Source: Bacillota bacterium (GTDB taxonomy: Bacteria; Bacillota; Proteinivoracia; UBA4975). Taken from it: a DNA stretch of 7,634 nt. Made by a program: the position numbers and the translations under genes. The notes below the pieces were generated by a model that was not told the DNA's origin, ran no database searches, and worked only from the letters and a program-made list of their open reading frames with translations. Positions 1-6,164 of this stretch are shown in pieces. Location of the stretch: assembly GCA_012727415.1 (NCBI GenBank), contig JAAYHI010000065.1, forward strand, positions 1 through 7,634, in the 5' to 3' direction. The first letter of the stretch is position 1, and the number at the start of each line of letters is the position of its first letter.

Positions 1-1
1 A

Positions 2-739
2 AGGCAGCGAAGGGCAATTGCCCTGGGAGAAAAGATAATGCCGGAAACCCTGCGCTGGGATGAGGCTAATGGAAAGACGGTGCCCATGCGCGCCAAGGAA
101 ATTGCCGGGGAGTACCTGTATCTGCCGGAGCCGGACCTGCCGCCGCTGCATGCAGCTGCCGCCCTTGTGGAGAAGGCAAGGATGGGCCTGCCGGAATTGC
201 CCCGCCCCAGGGCAGCACGGTTTGTCCGCCAATACGGTTTGCCCCCTGAAAGGGCGGAATTGCTGGTGGCTACCCGGGAAATGGCTGATTGTTTTGAGGA
301 GATAGTGGCAAAGGGTGCGACACCACTGGCGGCAGCCAATTTGCTGCTGGGGGAAGTGTCTCGGCTCCTTAATGCCGGGGGGGAGCTGCCCGCTGCTGAC
401 CAGCTGGCCAGGCTCATGGCCTTGCAGGAGGCAGGCAGCATCAGTGTGACAACTGCCAAGGAGGTGCTGGCCAGGATGTCTGCCCGGGGGGAATCTGTCG
501 ACAGCATGGTAAAGCAGCAGAATTTCTTACAGATCAGCGATCCCGAGGCTTTGGCGGAACTGGCCCAAGAGGTAATTGCCGCTAACCCGGGGGCGACGGC
601 AGACTATCTGAAGGGCAAAACAAAGGCCCTGGGTTATTTAATGGGGGCAGCGATGAAAGCCAGTCAGGGCCGGGCGAACCCGGAATCGTTGAAAAAGATT
701 CTGGCCCAAAAACTAGCAGAGAGACCAAAAAAATATTAA
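2..739 (+). CDS. gatB: Glu-tRNA(Gln)/Asp-tRNA(Asn) amidotransferase subunit B, C-terminal part (5' end outside window)
   Basis: GatB is the kinase-type subunit of the GatCAB complex, which converts misacylated Glu-tRNA(Gln) (and Asp-tRNA(Asn)) to the correct amide in the cytoplasm of bacteria that lack a full set of direct synthetases. The frame is open from base 2, and the residues before the first ATG (position 38) still align with the family (RQRRAIALGEKI, then ETLRWDE), so this is a truncated gene and not a gene starting at 38. About 245 residues are visible of the roughly 475 usual for GatB. The family signature GEYLYLPEPDLPPL lies about 35-48 residues in; the usual form is Y-R-Y-F-P-E-P-D-L-P-P-L. 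The rest is the helical linker and the YqeY-like tail domain that grips tRNA, ending in ALGYLMGAAMKASQGRANPESL. The catalytic cradle domain lies mostly upstream of the window. gatC and gatA are expected further upstream, but cannot be seen. A terminator follows directly after the stop. Confidence 0.96.
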   Translation, partial: RQRRAIALGEKIMPETLRWDEANGKTVPMRAKEIAGEYLYLPEPDLPPLHAAAALVEKARMGLPELPRPRAARFVRQYGLPPERAELLVATREMADCFEEIVAKGATPLAAANLLLGEVSRLLNAGGELPAADQLARLMALQEAGSISVTTAKEVLARMSARGESVDSMVKQQNFLQISDPEALAELAQEVIAANPGATADYLKGKTKALGYLMGAAMKASQGRANPESLKKILAQKLAERPKKY

Positions 740-767
740 AGCTGCCCCCTGGAGGGCAGCTTTTTTT
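738..767 (+). terminator. Rho-independent terminator of gatB
   Basis: A perfect 7-bp stem, GCTGCCC (741-747) with GGGCAGC (754-760), and a 6-nt loop are followed by seven T (761-767). The A run before the stem pairs partly with the T run. It begins within the gatB stop codon region, so it ends the gat transcript tightly. Confidence 0.93.
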
Positions 768-814
768 GCAGGAAAAAACCTTGTCCATGGCGAATACTTA
801 TGCAGAAAATTTTC

Positions 815-824
815 AGGAAAGGGG
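815..824 (+). promoter_or_regulatory. Ribosome binding site deciding a TTG start
   Basis: The purine run AGGAAAGGGG lies 8 nt before TTG at 833. An in-frame ATG at 800 cannot be the start, because its frame ends at TAA 830-832, directly before the TTG. This leaves TTG as the only supported start for the small gene that follows. Confidence 0.7.
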
Positions 825-832
825 TGGGCTAA

Positions 833-1093
833 TTGAATAAGGAAATTGAAGAGCTCACCCTCATGCTGCTCTATCTGACAGCCTGGGAAGAAGATGTGCC
901 GCCCTTTGGCAGGCACAAGCGCAATTGGAAGTCCCTCAGCGCGGAAGTGCTGGACAGACTGGACAAGGAAGGCCTGTTGGTAAGCAGCGACAAGTCCGAT
1001 TCAGTATTCTTAACCAGTGCAGGTGCTATCAGGGCCCAGGCTTTGGTGCAGAAGTATCTGGGTAACAGTGCGGTTCAACTGACCAATTTTTAA
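833..1093 (+). CDS. Small DUF6429-like protein of unknown function
   Basis: This 86-residue protein resembles the DUF6429 family, recalled from its pattern: an acidic start with EELTLMLLYLTAWEE (residues 6-20), a central R-x-W-K segment (HKRNWKSL, about 28-35), then LDRLDKEGLLVSSDKSDSVFLTSAGAIRA (about 41-69). The second half (L-D-R-L-x-x-x-G-L-[VI], then basic/polar residues, V-F-L-T-x-x-G) looks like the end of a winged-helix fold: a recognition helix and a wing before a last helix. That fold reading is inference. There is no signal peptide, membrane segment or metal motif. The start is TTG. A terminator lies on each side (738-767 and 1092-1119), so it is probably transcribed alone. Upstream, TTGTCC (781-786) and GAAAAT (805-810), 18 nt apart, could be a weak promoter. 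Its biochemical role is unknown. I am confident that it is a gene, and moderately confident in the family. Confidence 0.82.
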   Translation: MNKEIEELTLMLLYLTAWEEDVPPFGRHKRNWKSLSAEVLDRLDKEGLLVSSDKSDSVFLTSAGAIRAQALVQKYLGNSAVQLTNF

Positions 1094-1119
1094 GGGCGGG
1101 AGCAGATTCCGTCCTTTTT
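1092..1119 (+). terminator. Rho-independent terminator of the DUF6429-like gene
   Basis: GGGCGGG (1094-1100) pairs with TCCGTCC (1108-1114), including two G-T wobble pairs, around a 7-nt loop, followed by TTTTT (1115-1119). AA before the stem can pair with the first T bases. The hairpin starts right after the stop codon TAA. Confidence 0.8.
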
Positions 1120-1129
1120 CGCTTCCTAA

Positions 1130-1154
1130 TTGTCAGGAAGGCTTGTGGTATAAT
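1130..1154 (+). promoter_or_regulatory. Predicted extended -10 promoter of iorAB
   Basis: A perfect TATAAT (1149-1154) is preceded by TGG (1146-1148), which gives an extended -10 element. TTGTCA (1130-1135) matches 5 of 6 bases of the -35 consensus, but only 13 nt separate it from the -10, so the extended -10 probably does most of the work. Transcription would start near 1161, giving a leader of about 33 nt. The position just after a terminator and just before an operon fits. Confidence 0.65.
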
Positions 1155-1193
1155 TACTGCTGGACAAGCAATAAGGAATGGAGAGGATCCACT

Positions 1194-2963
1194 ATGGTCA
1201 AAGAAATCATGAGCGGCAATGAAGCTATTGCCCGGGGGGCGTGGGAGGCCGGATGTTCTTTTGCAGCTGCCTATCCCGGGACTCCCAGCACAGAGATCCT
1301 GGAGAATCTCGCGGAGATTAGGGAAATCTCGGCCAGGTGGGCAAATAACGAAAAGACTGCTCTGGAAATGGCTATTGGCGCGGCAATAGGCGGTTTACGT
1401 TCCCTTGCCGCCATGAAACACGTGGGTCTCAATGTTGCCGCAGACCCCTTGTGCGCCGTGGGCTATACCGGCGTAAACGCCGGGCTGGTTGTGGTTACCG
1501 CTGACGATCCCGGCTGCCACAGTTCCCAAAACGAACAAGATAACAGGTTCTATGCTTTGTTGGCGAAAGTCGCCTTGGTAGAGCCTTCCGATTCTCAGGA
1601 ATGCAAGGATTATATCAAAGAGGCTTTCGCAATCAGCGAACGCTTCGACATTCCAGTGTTGTTCAGGGTCACCACCAGGATATGCCACTCCAAGGGGTTG
1701 GTGGAACTGGAACAGCCCGGGGAGACAGTTGTCAAACCCTATCAGCAGAACAGGAGCAAATATTGCATGCTCCCTGCCAATGCCCGGGTTCGCCATGTTG
1801 TCCGGGAAGAGTCGCTGGCAGAGCTTGAAGAGTATGCAAATACCTCATCCCTCAACAGAATTGAATGGGGCAGCCGCAAGCTGGGCATTGTCACCAGCGG
1901 CATTTCCTACCAGTATGCCAAAGAGGTCTTTGGCAACAGTGCATCCATTCTCAAGCTTGGCTTAACCAATCCCTTGCCCAGGACACTTATTAAAGAGTTC
2001 TGCGGGGCTGTGGATGAGATATATGTCATCGAAGAGGGTGAACCTTTTATCGAGAACGCAGTAAAGGCCCTGGGTTTCTCCTGCACAGGCAAGGACAAGA
2101 TCCCAATCACAGGAGAACTCAATGCCAGCATTGTCGGCGCTGCCCTGGCGGGCAAGAATCCGCAGGCGGGGTACAGCGTTGAAGTGCAGGCGCCTCCCCG
2201 TCCTCCCGTCCTCTGTGCAGGCTGTCCTCACCGCGGCTTTTTCTGGTCTTTGAAAAAGAACAAGAAGCGCATTGTCGCCATGGGAGATATTGGCTGCTAC
2301 TCTCTGGGCGTTGGGGAGCCCTTTGCGGGCTTTGAAACCAACCTGTGTATGGGAGCCGGAATCTCAGGCACCATTGGCTTTGCCAAGGCTTTGGAAAAAC
2401 AGGGCGACCCCCGAAAGGTATTAGGAATGGTAGGGGACTCGACCTTTTTCCACAGCGGCATCACCAGCTTAATAGATGTAATTCACGCCGATGCCAATGT
2501 CATTGCCTGTATTCTGGACAATTCTATTACGGCAATGACGGGGCATCAGGTCAACGCAGGCAGTGACAGGGATGTCCAAGGCAATGAGGTCCCTGCCATC
2601 GACGTGGTGGCGTTGATCCGGGGGCTGGGCGTTCCCGAGGATCGCCTGCGGGTAGTGGACCCCCTGGATTTAAAGGCCATGCAGCAAGCATTGGATGCTG
2701 CAGTCGCCGTCAAAGGGCCTTTTGTCATCATCACCAAACGCCCCTGTGTCCTCATAAAAGAAGTGGCGCGGGCAAATGCCGGCAGGTATTGCCAGGTGGA
2801 CCCGGACAAATGTGTGGGCTGCAGGGCATGTACCCTTATAGCCTGCCCCGCCATGGCCTTCAAGGACAACAAATCAATAATAGCTGATCCTGCTTCCTGC
2901 ACTGCCTGCGGACTGTGTATGCAGATGTGCAAATTCGATGCAATCTCAAAGGTGGGTGAATAG
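1194..2963 (+). CDS. iorA: Indolepyruvate:ferredoxin oxidoreductase, alpha subunit
   Basis: IorA is the catalytic, thiamine diphosphate (TPP) and Fe-S subunit of a cytoplasmic enzyme that oxidatively decarboxylates aryl pyruvates (indolepyruvate, phenylpyruvate, hydroxyphenylpyruvate) with CoA to aryl-acetyl-CoA, CO2 and reduced ferredoxin, in aromatic amino acid fermentation. The protein has 589 residues, typical of the family. Visible parts: the pyrimidine-binding domain with YPGTPSTEI (27-35) and NEKTALEMA (52-60, with the conserved Glu); CAGCPHRG (341-348); the TPP/Mg motif GDS...DN (414-443); and a C-terminal 2x[4Fe-4S] ferredoxin module with Cys 540/543/546/551 (CX2CX2CX4CP) and 569/572/575/579 (CX2CX2CX3C). 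The ATG at 1194 is chosen because GGAGAGG (1180-1186) lies 7 nt upstream and the protein begins with the usual MSGNEAIARGA region; the frame is open upstream to 1143, but that part overlaps the promoter. iorB follows after 1 nt. One oddity: the last cluster Cys is followed by Lys, where Pro is usual. Confidence 0.96.
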   Translation: MVKEIMSGNEAIARGAWEAGCSFAAAYPGTPSTEILENLAEIREISARWANNEKTALEMAIGAAIGGLRSLAAMKHVGLNVAADPLCAVGYTGVNAGLVVVTADDPGCHSSQNEQDNRFYALLAKVALVEPSDSQECKDYIKEAFAISERFDIPVLFRVTTRICHSKGLVELEQPGETVVKPYQQNRSKYCMLPANARVRHVVREESLAELEEYANTSSLNRIEWGSRKLGIVTSGISYQYAKEVFGNSASILKLGLTNPLPRTLIKEFCGAVDEIYVIEEGEPFIENAVKALGFSCTGKDKIPITGELNASIVGAALAGKNPQAGYSVEVQAPPRPPVLCAGCPHRGFFWSLKKNKKRIVAMGDIGCYSLGVGEPFAGFETNLCMGAGISGTIGFAKALEKQGDPRKVLGMVGDSTFFHSGITSLIDVIHADANVIACILDNSITAMTGHQVNAGSDRDVQGNEVPAIDVVALIRGLGVPEDRLRVVDPLDLKAMQQALDAAVAVKGPFVIITKRPCVLIKEVARANAGRYCQVDPDKCVGCRACTLIACPAMAFKDNKSIIADPASCTACGLCMQMCKFDAISKVGE

Positions 2964-2964
2964 C

Positions 2965-3537
2965 ATGGCGACAAATATTCTTCTTGTTGGCGTAGGCGGT
3001 CAGGGCATCATCCTGATGTCCAAGGTCCTGGCTGCAGGCTTGGCGCAAATGGGATATGACATCAAGATGAGCGAGATTCATGGCATGAGCCAGCGAGGCG
3101 GCACAGTCACCACCCAAATCAGGTATGGGGACAAGGTATATGCCCCGGGAATCGGCGAGCAAGAGGCCGATTGTATCGTCTCCTTTGAGAAAGTGGAAGC
3201 CCTGCGGGCATTGCCCTTCTTAAAAAAAGGCGGCACTATGATTACTGACAAACATGAGATTTATTCCATGCCGGTGCTGACCGGCAAGGCAGAGTACCCC
3301 GGCAATGCCCTTGAGCTGATGGCGGAGGCGGTTGAGAATTTACACATTATCCCCGCCATGGACAAGGCTTTGGAATTGGGCAATGTCCGGGTGCAAAACA
3401 TCTGCCTCCTGGGGGCACTGGTAAAGGTGTTAAAATTGGATGCAGTTGACTGGAAAGGGCTGCTGGCAGATTATGTGCCGGAAAAGGCCCTGGACCTTAA
3501 CAAGCAGGCCTTTGCAGCAGGATATGCAATGATATAA
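2965..3537 (+). CDS. iorB: Indolepyruvate:ferredoxin oxidoreductase, beta subunit
   Basis: IorB is the gamma-domain partner of IorA. It belongs to the 2-oxoacid:acceptor oxidoreductase gamma family and forms part of the CoA-binding active enzyme. The protein has 190 residues, close to the family norm. It shows the N-terminal Rossmann-like glycine motif LLVGVGGQG (6-14) and the family hallmark SEIHGMSQRGG (36-46), followed by the GDKVYAPGIGEQEADCIVSFE stretch around 55-75. The start at 2965 is chosen over an in-frame ATG at 2938 because it gives the family's M-x-x-N-I-L-L-V-G beginning, and because the purine-rich AAAGGTGG (2948-2955) within the end of iorA lies about 9 nt upstream. Only 1 nt separates it from the iorA stop, so the two are translated from one mRNA and probably coupled. 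No separate promoter is seen. Confidence 0.96.
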   Translation: MATNILLVGVGGQGIILMSKVLAAGLAQMGYDIKMSEIHGMSQRGGTVTTQIRYGDKVYAPGIGEQEADCIVSFEKVEALRALPFLKKGGTMITDKHEIYSMPVLTGKAEYPGNALELMAEAVENLHIIPAMDKALELGNVRVQNICLLGALVKVLKLDAVDWKGLLADYVPEKALDLNKQAFAAGYAMI

Positions 3538-3566
3538 AAAAGGGGGCCGTTGGCACTAACGGCCCC
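3536..3566 (-). terminator. Hairpin terminator reading on the minus strand, at the iorB stop
   Basis: A perfect 9-bp stem, GGGGCCGTT (3543-3551) with AACGGCCCC (3558-3566), has a 6-nt loop. On the minus strand it is followed by a C and six T, running into the complement of the iorB stop codon. On the plus strand only TT follows. It therefore fits best as a stop for minus-strand read-through into iorB, although it could also protect the 3' end of the iorAB mRNA. Confidence 0.72.
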
Positions 3567-3576
3567 TTAAAATACA

Positions 3577-3630
3577 CATTGGGCGGCGGCAGGTGAAATA
3601 CCTTTGCCCTTCTCCCGCCCAATGTTTTTT
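3577..3630 (+). terminator. Long Rho-independent terminator of iorAB
   Basis: A perfect 10-bp outer stem, CATTGGGCGG (3577-3586) with CCGCCCAATG (3615-3624), encloses a second small hairpin (GGC AGGT at 3588-3594 with ACCT 3600-3603 and GCC 3606-3608) and is followed by TTTTTT (3625-3630). The T-run side assigns it to the plus strand. Confidence 0.85.
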
Positions 3631-3654
3631 GGGTCCTGTTTTGGTCAGAAACCA

Positions 3655-3692
3655 ATAAAAAGGGCTGTCGCCTGCAGTTCTGCGACAGCCCT
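3655..3692 (-). terminator. Rho-independent terminator of the minus-strand operon
   Basis: A perfect 11-bp stem, AGGGCTGTCGC (3661-3671) with GCGACAGCCCT (3682-3692), has a 10-nt loop. On the minus strand it is followed by TTTTATT. It lies 17 nt past the stop of the zinc-ribbon gene. Confidence 0.9.
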
Positions 3693-3708
3693 TACCCTGA
3701 GTGCTATC

Positions 3709-3972
3709 CTAGGCTTGATTCTTCGGCAGGTGCTTGTAGTTTTTCCCATGCGGGGGCTCAACATGAGGCCAAATATCAGCGATGCGGGACAGCATTTCCG
3801 GCTCGGAAACATAGCTCTCAACATAGCCGCAGTTAGTGCAAACATAGTTGTCCAAGGCGATACTGCGAAGGAAACTCAGGGGAATGAAGCTGGCGTTCCC
3901 GGTCTCTGCACGCAGCCTTGAACTGGAGTAGACTTGGGTATGATGACACCGAGGGCAAATTCCGTTTTTCAA
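3709..3972 (-). CDS. Small zinc-ribbon protein of unknown function
   Basis: This 87-residue protein has two Cys pairs, C6-P-R-C9 and C45-T-N-C48-G, 35 residues apart, which would hold one Zn ion in a zinc ribbon. The part between carries conserved-looking SFIPLSF and ALDNYVCTNCGYVESYVSE (39-57), a pattern I recall from a widespread family of small bacterial zinc-ribbon proteins without a known function. The start is TTG (3972-3970), with a perfect AGGAGG 8 nt upstream. An ATG at 3979 is out of frame and would lose the first Cys pair. The gene lies 23 nt downstream of the membrane TPR-propeller gene on the same strand, so the two are probably co-transcribed, and it ends at a strong terminator. 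It has no membrane segment or signal peptide, so it should be cytoplasmic, unlike the bulk of its partner. Nucleic acid or protein binding is possible but not shown. Confidence 0.87.
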   Translation of the reverse strand: MKNGICPRCHHTQVYSSSRLRAETGNASFIPLSFLRSIALDNYVCTNCGYVESYVSEPEMLSRIADIWPHVEPPHGKNYKHLPKNQA

Positions 3973-3980
3973 CAGTCATT

Positions 3981-3986
3981 CCTCCT
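3981..3986 (-). promoter_or_regulatory. Perfect AGGAGG ribosome binding site for a TTG start
   Basis: AGGAGG lies 8 nt before TTG 3972-3970, the ideal distance. The out-of-frame ATG (3979-3977) is only 1 nt away, which is too close for good initiation. This settles the frame of the zinc-ribbon gene. Confidence 0.8.
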
Positions 3987-3995
3987 CTTCCGTTA

Positions 3996-5954
3996 CTATC
4001 TTTTTAAGATAAGAATCTTATTATCTTCCATAACTGCCAGGGTGTTGCCATCAGCGGTAATAGAGATGTCGTAATAGATAGCGTCAAAGCTGTATGGCAG
4101 GTATTTCTTGATTCTGCCCTGGCTGTTGAGCTGAACCAAGACATGCAGATTGTCCCAAAGGGGCAGGAACCAGAAAATATCTTCGTCCTTTCCCCAAGCG
4201 GCAAAGGAGCCGGGGGTTTCGACAGGTGTTATCCTCCCGCGGCTGTGGTTGTAAATCCAGTTGTTGCCGTTAACATCTGTCACGATGGCTAAATTTCCAT
4301 TGGGAGACCAAGTGGTGAAGGACATAAGGCTGTTATCAAGGTCAAAAGTGCGGGTTTTCCTCTTATCTCTGTGGACTAACAGCGAGTTGCCCTTTATTGA
4401 AAGCCAGGAATAGTCATGATTGACATTGCTGTCTAATTCCCACACCCGCTCATCGAGAATAGTCCAAGCGGGTGCGTTAAGGGTTAGCAACACGGTCTGG
4501 CCTTCTGTTTGCGCCTGGACCATGAGGTTGTTGCCAGCCCAATTAAAGTCGAACACATCGTATTCAGGAGGTAAAGTGAAGCGGGGTTGTTCCGTATCCA
4601 CCGACATAATATGCAGATTGCCTGAACCGGTGGGGGTCAGCGTCTGGTAAGCAAGGTGCTTGCCGTTGGGGGACCACAGAAACAAAATTGCGTTTCCCAG
4701 AGAAATGGGCAGGCTGTCGGGTGTTGTCAGGTCGGTGAGGGTCAAGCGGGATACCAAGATTTCTTCCTGGGGGATTTCCCGCCACTGTATCCAGGCCAGC
4801 CACCTGCCATCGGGGGAGATCTGAATTGCATCATAGGCATCTCCGGAGGCGAATTCCTGTCTGTTTGTCCTGGTGTGAGAATCAAGGGCGGCATAAACAG
4901 CCTTGAAATCCATATATTTCGGGTCTATTTTCTCTAAGTGCTTGAAAATGTCCCGGGATGAATCCCATAAATGCAACTGAAATAAATTGCGGCCATATCT
5001 GTATGCCACCTGTGGGTCATCAGGGGCGAGGTGGTAATACTGGCGTCCCGACATGGTATGAAGCCAGGAATAGTTTAATCCTTGCAGGGCAATCTCTGCT
5101 AACATTTCCGGAGACATTCCCTTGGCATATTGAGTCAGATCTGCTGTAGGGTCTTCCACAGCCAGGCGAAGGAGAAAAGTGCGTTTAATGGCAATGTATT
5201 CAGGGGTAAGGTTGTCTTCTAAGTCGGCTTCCTTCTCAAGTAAGAACTCAAGGGCTGCCTGGGGGCCTTTTTTGTCTCCGAGAATTCTTGCCTTCCGGGT
5301 GACTGCAATGATATTGTTTGGGTATAGTTCCAATGCCCGGTCGAGAGCAGGTTCTCCAATGTCGGGTGGAGCTTCCAGGGCCTTGGAAAGCAAGAGGTTA
5401 AAAGCTTTGCGGTTCATCTGCCAGCTATCCTCGCAATGAGCCAGGGCGAGATCCACTGCTTCCAGGGCCAGGGGAAGTTCGCTGTACTTGGCAATTAAAA
5501 AGCTGGCTTCTGACACTGCCACTTTCAACATTTTACCTTGATCCTGGCCGCCAACTCTTTTTGCCAGCTCCAGGGCAGCCTCGGCATTACCGGAGCTGAG
5601 GAGATGCTTTGCCACGTCCATGAAAATTATCGCCAGTTCCAGGTCGCCTATTTCTTCATTGTTCTTGAGAGAAAGCACAGTTTGGGCTGCTTCGCGACCT
5701 TTTCCCTGGTACAGTTGGCAGATAACCAGTTTATAAGCTGCATCGGTCCAATGGGGTTTGTTGGCTGTAAGGCTGACAAGGATAGGTTCAGCCTGAGGGT
5801 ATTTCCCGGCCTCAATCAATTGTTCCGCAAACTTTAGTTGCAGCCAGGGAAAGCTGACAACGAGAAGTACTATCACCAGGACGACTACGAGGCCGCCAAA
5901 GATTGCTTGCTTGTATTTTTTGTTAAGAAGGTTTTTCAACTGCGGTTGTGGCAT
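3996..5954 (-). CDS. Membrane-anchored TPR and beta-propeller (TolB/PD40-like) protein, function unknown
   Basis: This 652-residue protein has three parts. A basic N-terminus (Lys 7, 12, 13, 15) precedes one strong membrane helix (about 18-36, GGLVVVLVIVLLVVSF), which predicts a short cytoplasmic tail with the rest outside. Residues about 40-360 are helical with TPR-like units, such as AEQLIEAGKYPQAEPIL (43-59), LLSSGNAEAALELAKRV (118-134) and YRYGRNLFQLHLWDSSRDIFKHLEKIDP (318-345). Residues about 370-652 form a WD40-like/PD40 propeller of perhaps six blades, with S-P-D/N-G or similar turns at 380-383, 428-431, 550-553 and 633-636, often after Trp. The ATG at 5954 has GGGGGTGG upstream and gives the basic-plus-membrane start; the frame stays open further upstream, but that part overlaps rlmD and looks non-coding. 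No catalytic motif or lipobox is seen. TPR plus propeller suggests a protein-binding or sensing scaffold at the outer face of the membrane. The zinc-ribbon gene follows. Confidence 0.9.
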   Translation of the reverse strand: MPQPQLKNLLNKKYKQAIFGGLVVVLVIVLLVVSFPWLQLKFAEQLIEAGKYPQAEPILVSLTANKPHWTDAAYKLVICQLYQGKGREAAQTVLSLKNNEEIGDLELAIIFMDVAKHLLSSGNAEAALELAKRVGGQDQGKMLKVAVSEASFLIAKYSELPLALEAVDLALAHCEDSWQMNRKAFNLLLSKALEAPPDIGEPALDRALELYPNNIIAVTRKARILGDKKGPQAALEFLLEKEADLEDNLTPEYIAIKRTFLLRLAVEDPTADLTQYAKGMSPEMLAEIALQGLNYSWLHTMSGRQYYHLAPDDPQVAYRYGRNLFQLHLWDSSRDIFKHLEKIDPKYMDFKAVYAALDSHTRTNRQEFASGDAYDAIQISPDGRWLAWIQWREIPQEEILVSRLTLTDLTTPDSLPISLGNAILFLWSPNGKHLAYQTLTPTGSGNLHIMSVDTEQPRFTLPPEYDVFDFNWAGNNLMVQAQTEGQTVLLTLNAPAWTILDERVWELDSNVNHDYSWLSIKGNSLLVHRDKRKTRTFDLDNSLMSFTTWSPNGNLAIVTDVNGNNWIYNHSRGRITPVETPGSFAAWGKDEDIFWFLPLWDNLHVLVQLNSQGRIKKYLPYSFDAIYYDISITADGNTLAVMEDNKILILKR

Positions 5955-5988
5955 TGTACCACCCCCAGGGGAAATTATCTCTGAGGAT

Positions 5989-5997
5989 ATTGTATCA
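5989..5997 (-). promoter_or_regulatory. Predicted extended -10 element of the TPR-propeller operon
   Basis: On the minus strand, TGA precedes TACAAT (5994-5989), a 5 of 6 match to the -10 consensus in extended -10 form. No good -35 is seen 16-18 nt upstream. Transcription would start near 5982, about 28 nt before the ATG. Confidence 0.42.
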
Positions 5998-6034
5998 TAT
6001 TCTGCAGCCAGTACACTTTTTCTCTTTTCCCTTG

Positions 6035-6060
6035 AAAAAAGAAAAAGCCGGAGGGCCGGC
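6035..6060 (-). terminator. Short terminator-like hairpin upstream of the TPR-propeller operon
   Basis: GCCGG (6047-6051) pairs with CCGGC (6056-6060) around a 4-nt loop. On the minus strand it is followed by TTTTTCTTTTTTC. The stem has only 5 bp but is all G-C. It lies upstream of the predicted promoter at 5989-5997, so it may stop antisense transcripts coming from the rlmD side. It could be an attenuator only if the true promoter lies beyond 6060. Confidence 0.45.
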
Positions 6061-6135
6061 AAAGGGAGAAGGAGGATACTGGAAAACTTTTGGCAATACT
6101 TTATTCGACTAAAGAGAGGTAAATCCCTCCATAGT

Positions 6136-6164
6136 TTTGCAGTGTTATGCAAATGTAATATACT
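6136..6164 (+). promoter_or_regulatory. Predicted promoter of rlmD
   Basis: TTTGCA (6136-6141, 4 of 6 to TTGACA) and TATACT (6159-6164, 5 of 6 to TATAAT) are exactly 17 nt apart. Transcription would start near 6171, giving a leader of about 27 nt with the ribosome binding site GGGAGG at 6185-6190. Confidence 0.6.

Noticed and set aside
800..832. Ten-codon ATG frame (MQKIFRKGVG) ending directly before the TTG start of the DUF6429-like gene, as a possible leader peptide.
   Set aside because: No ribosome binding site precedes the ATG, and the frame is most simply part of the leader that holds the binding site for TTG 833.
1395..1796. Minus-strand open frame of 133 codons inside iorA.
   Set aside because: It lies wholly opposite a clear enzyme gene, shows no recognisable motif, and is explained by the codon use of iorA.
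2546..2974. Minus-strand open frame of 142 codons opposite the iorA 3' end.
   Set aside because: It overlaps the ferredoxin domain of iorA in antisense and has no family features or supported start.
3604..3921. Plus-strand open frame of 105 codons over the terminators and the zinc-ribbon gene.
   Set aside because: It starts inside a terminator hairpin, covers two more hairpin arms, and runs antisense to a gene with clear Cys-pair motifs.
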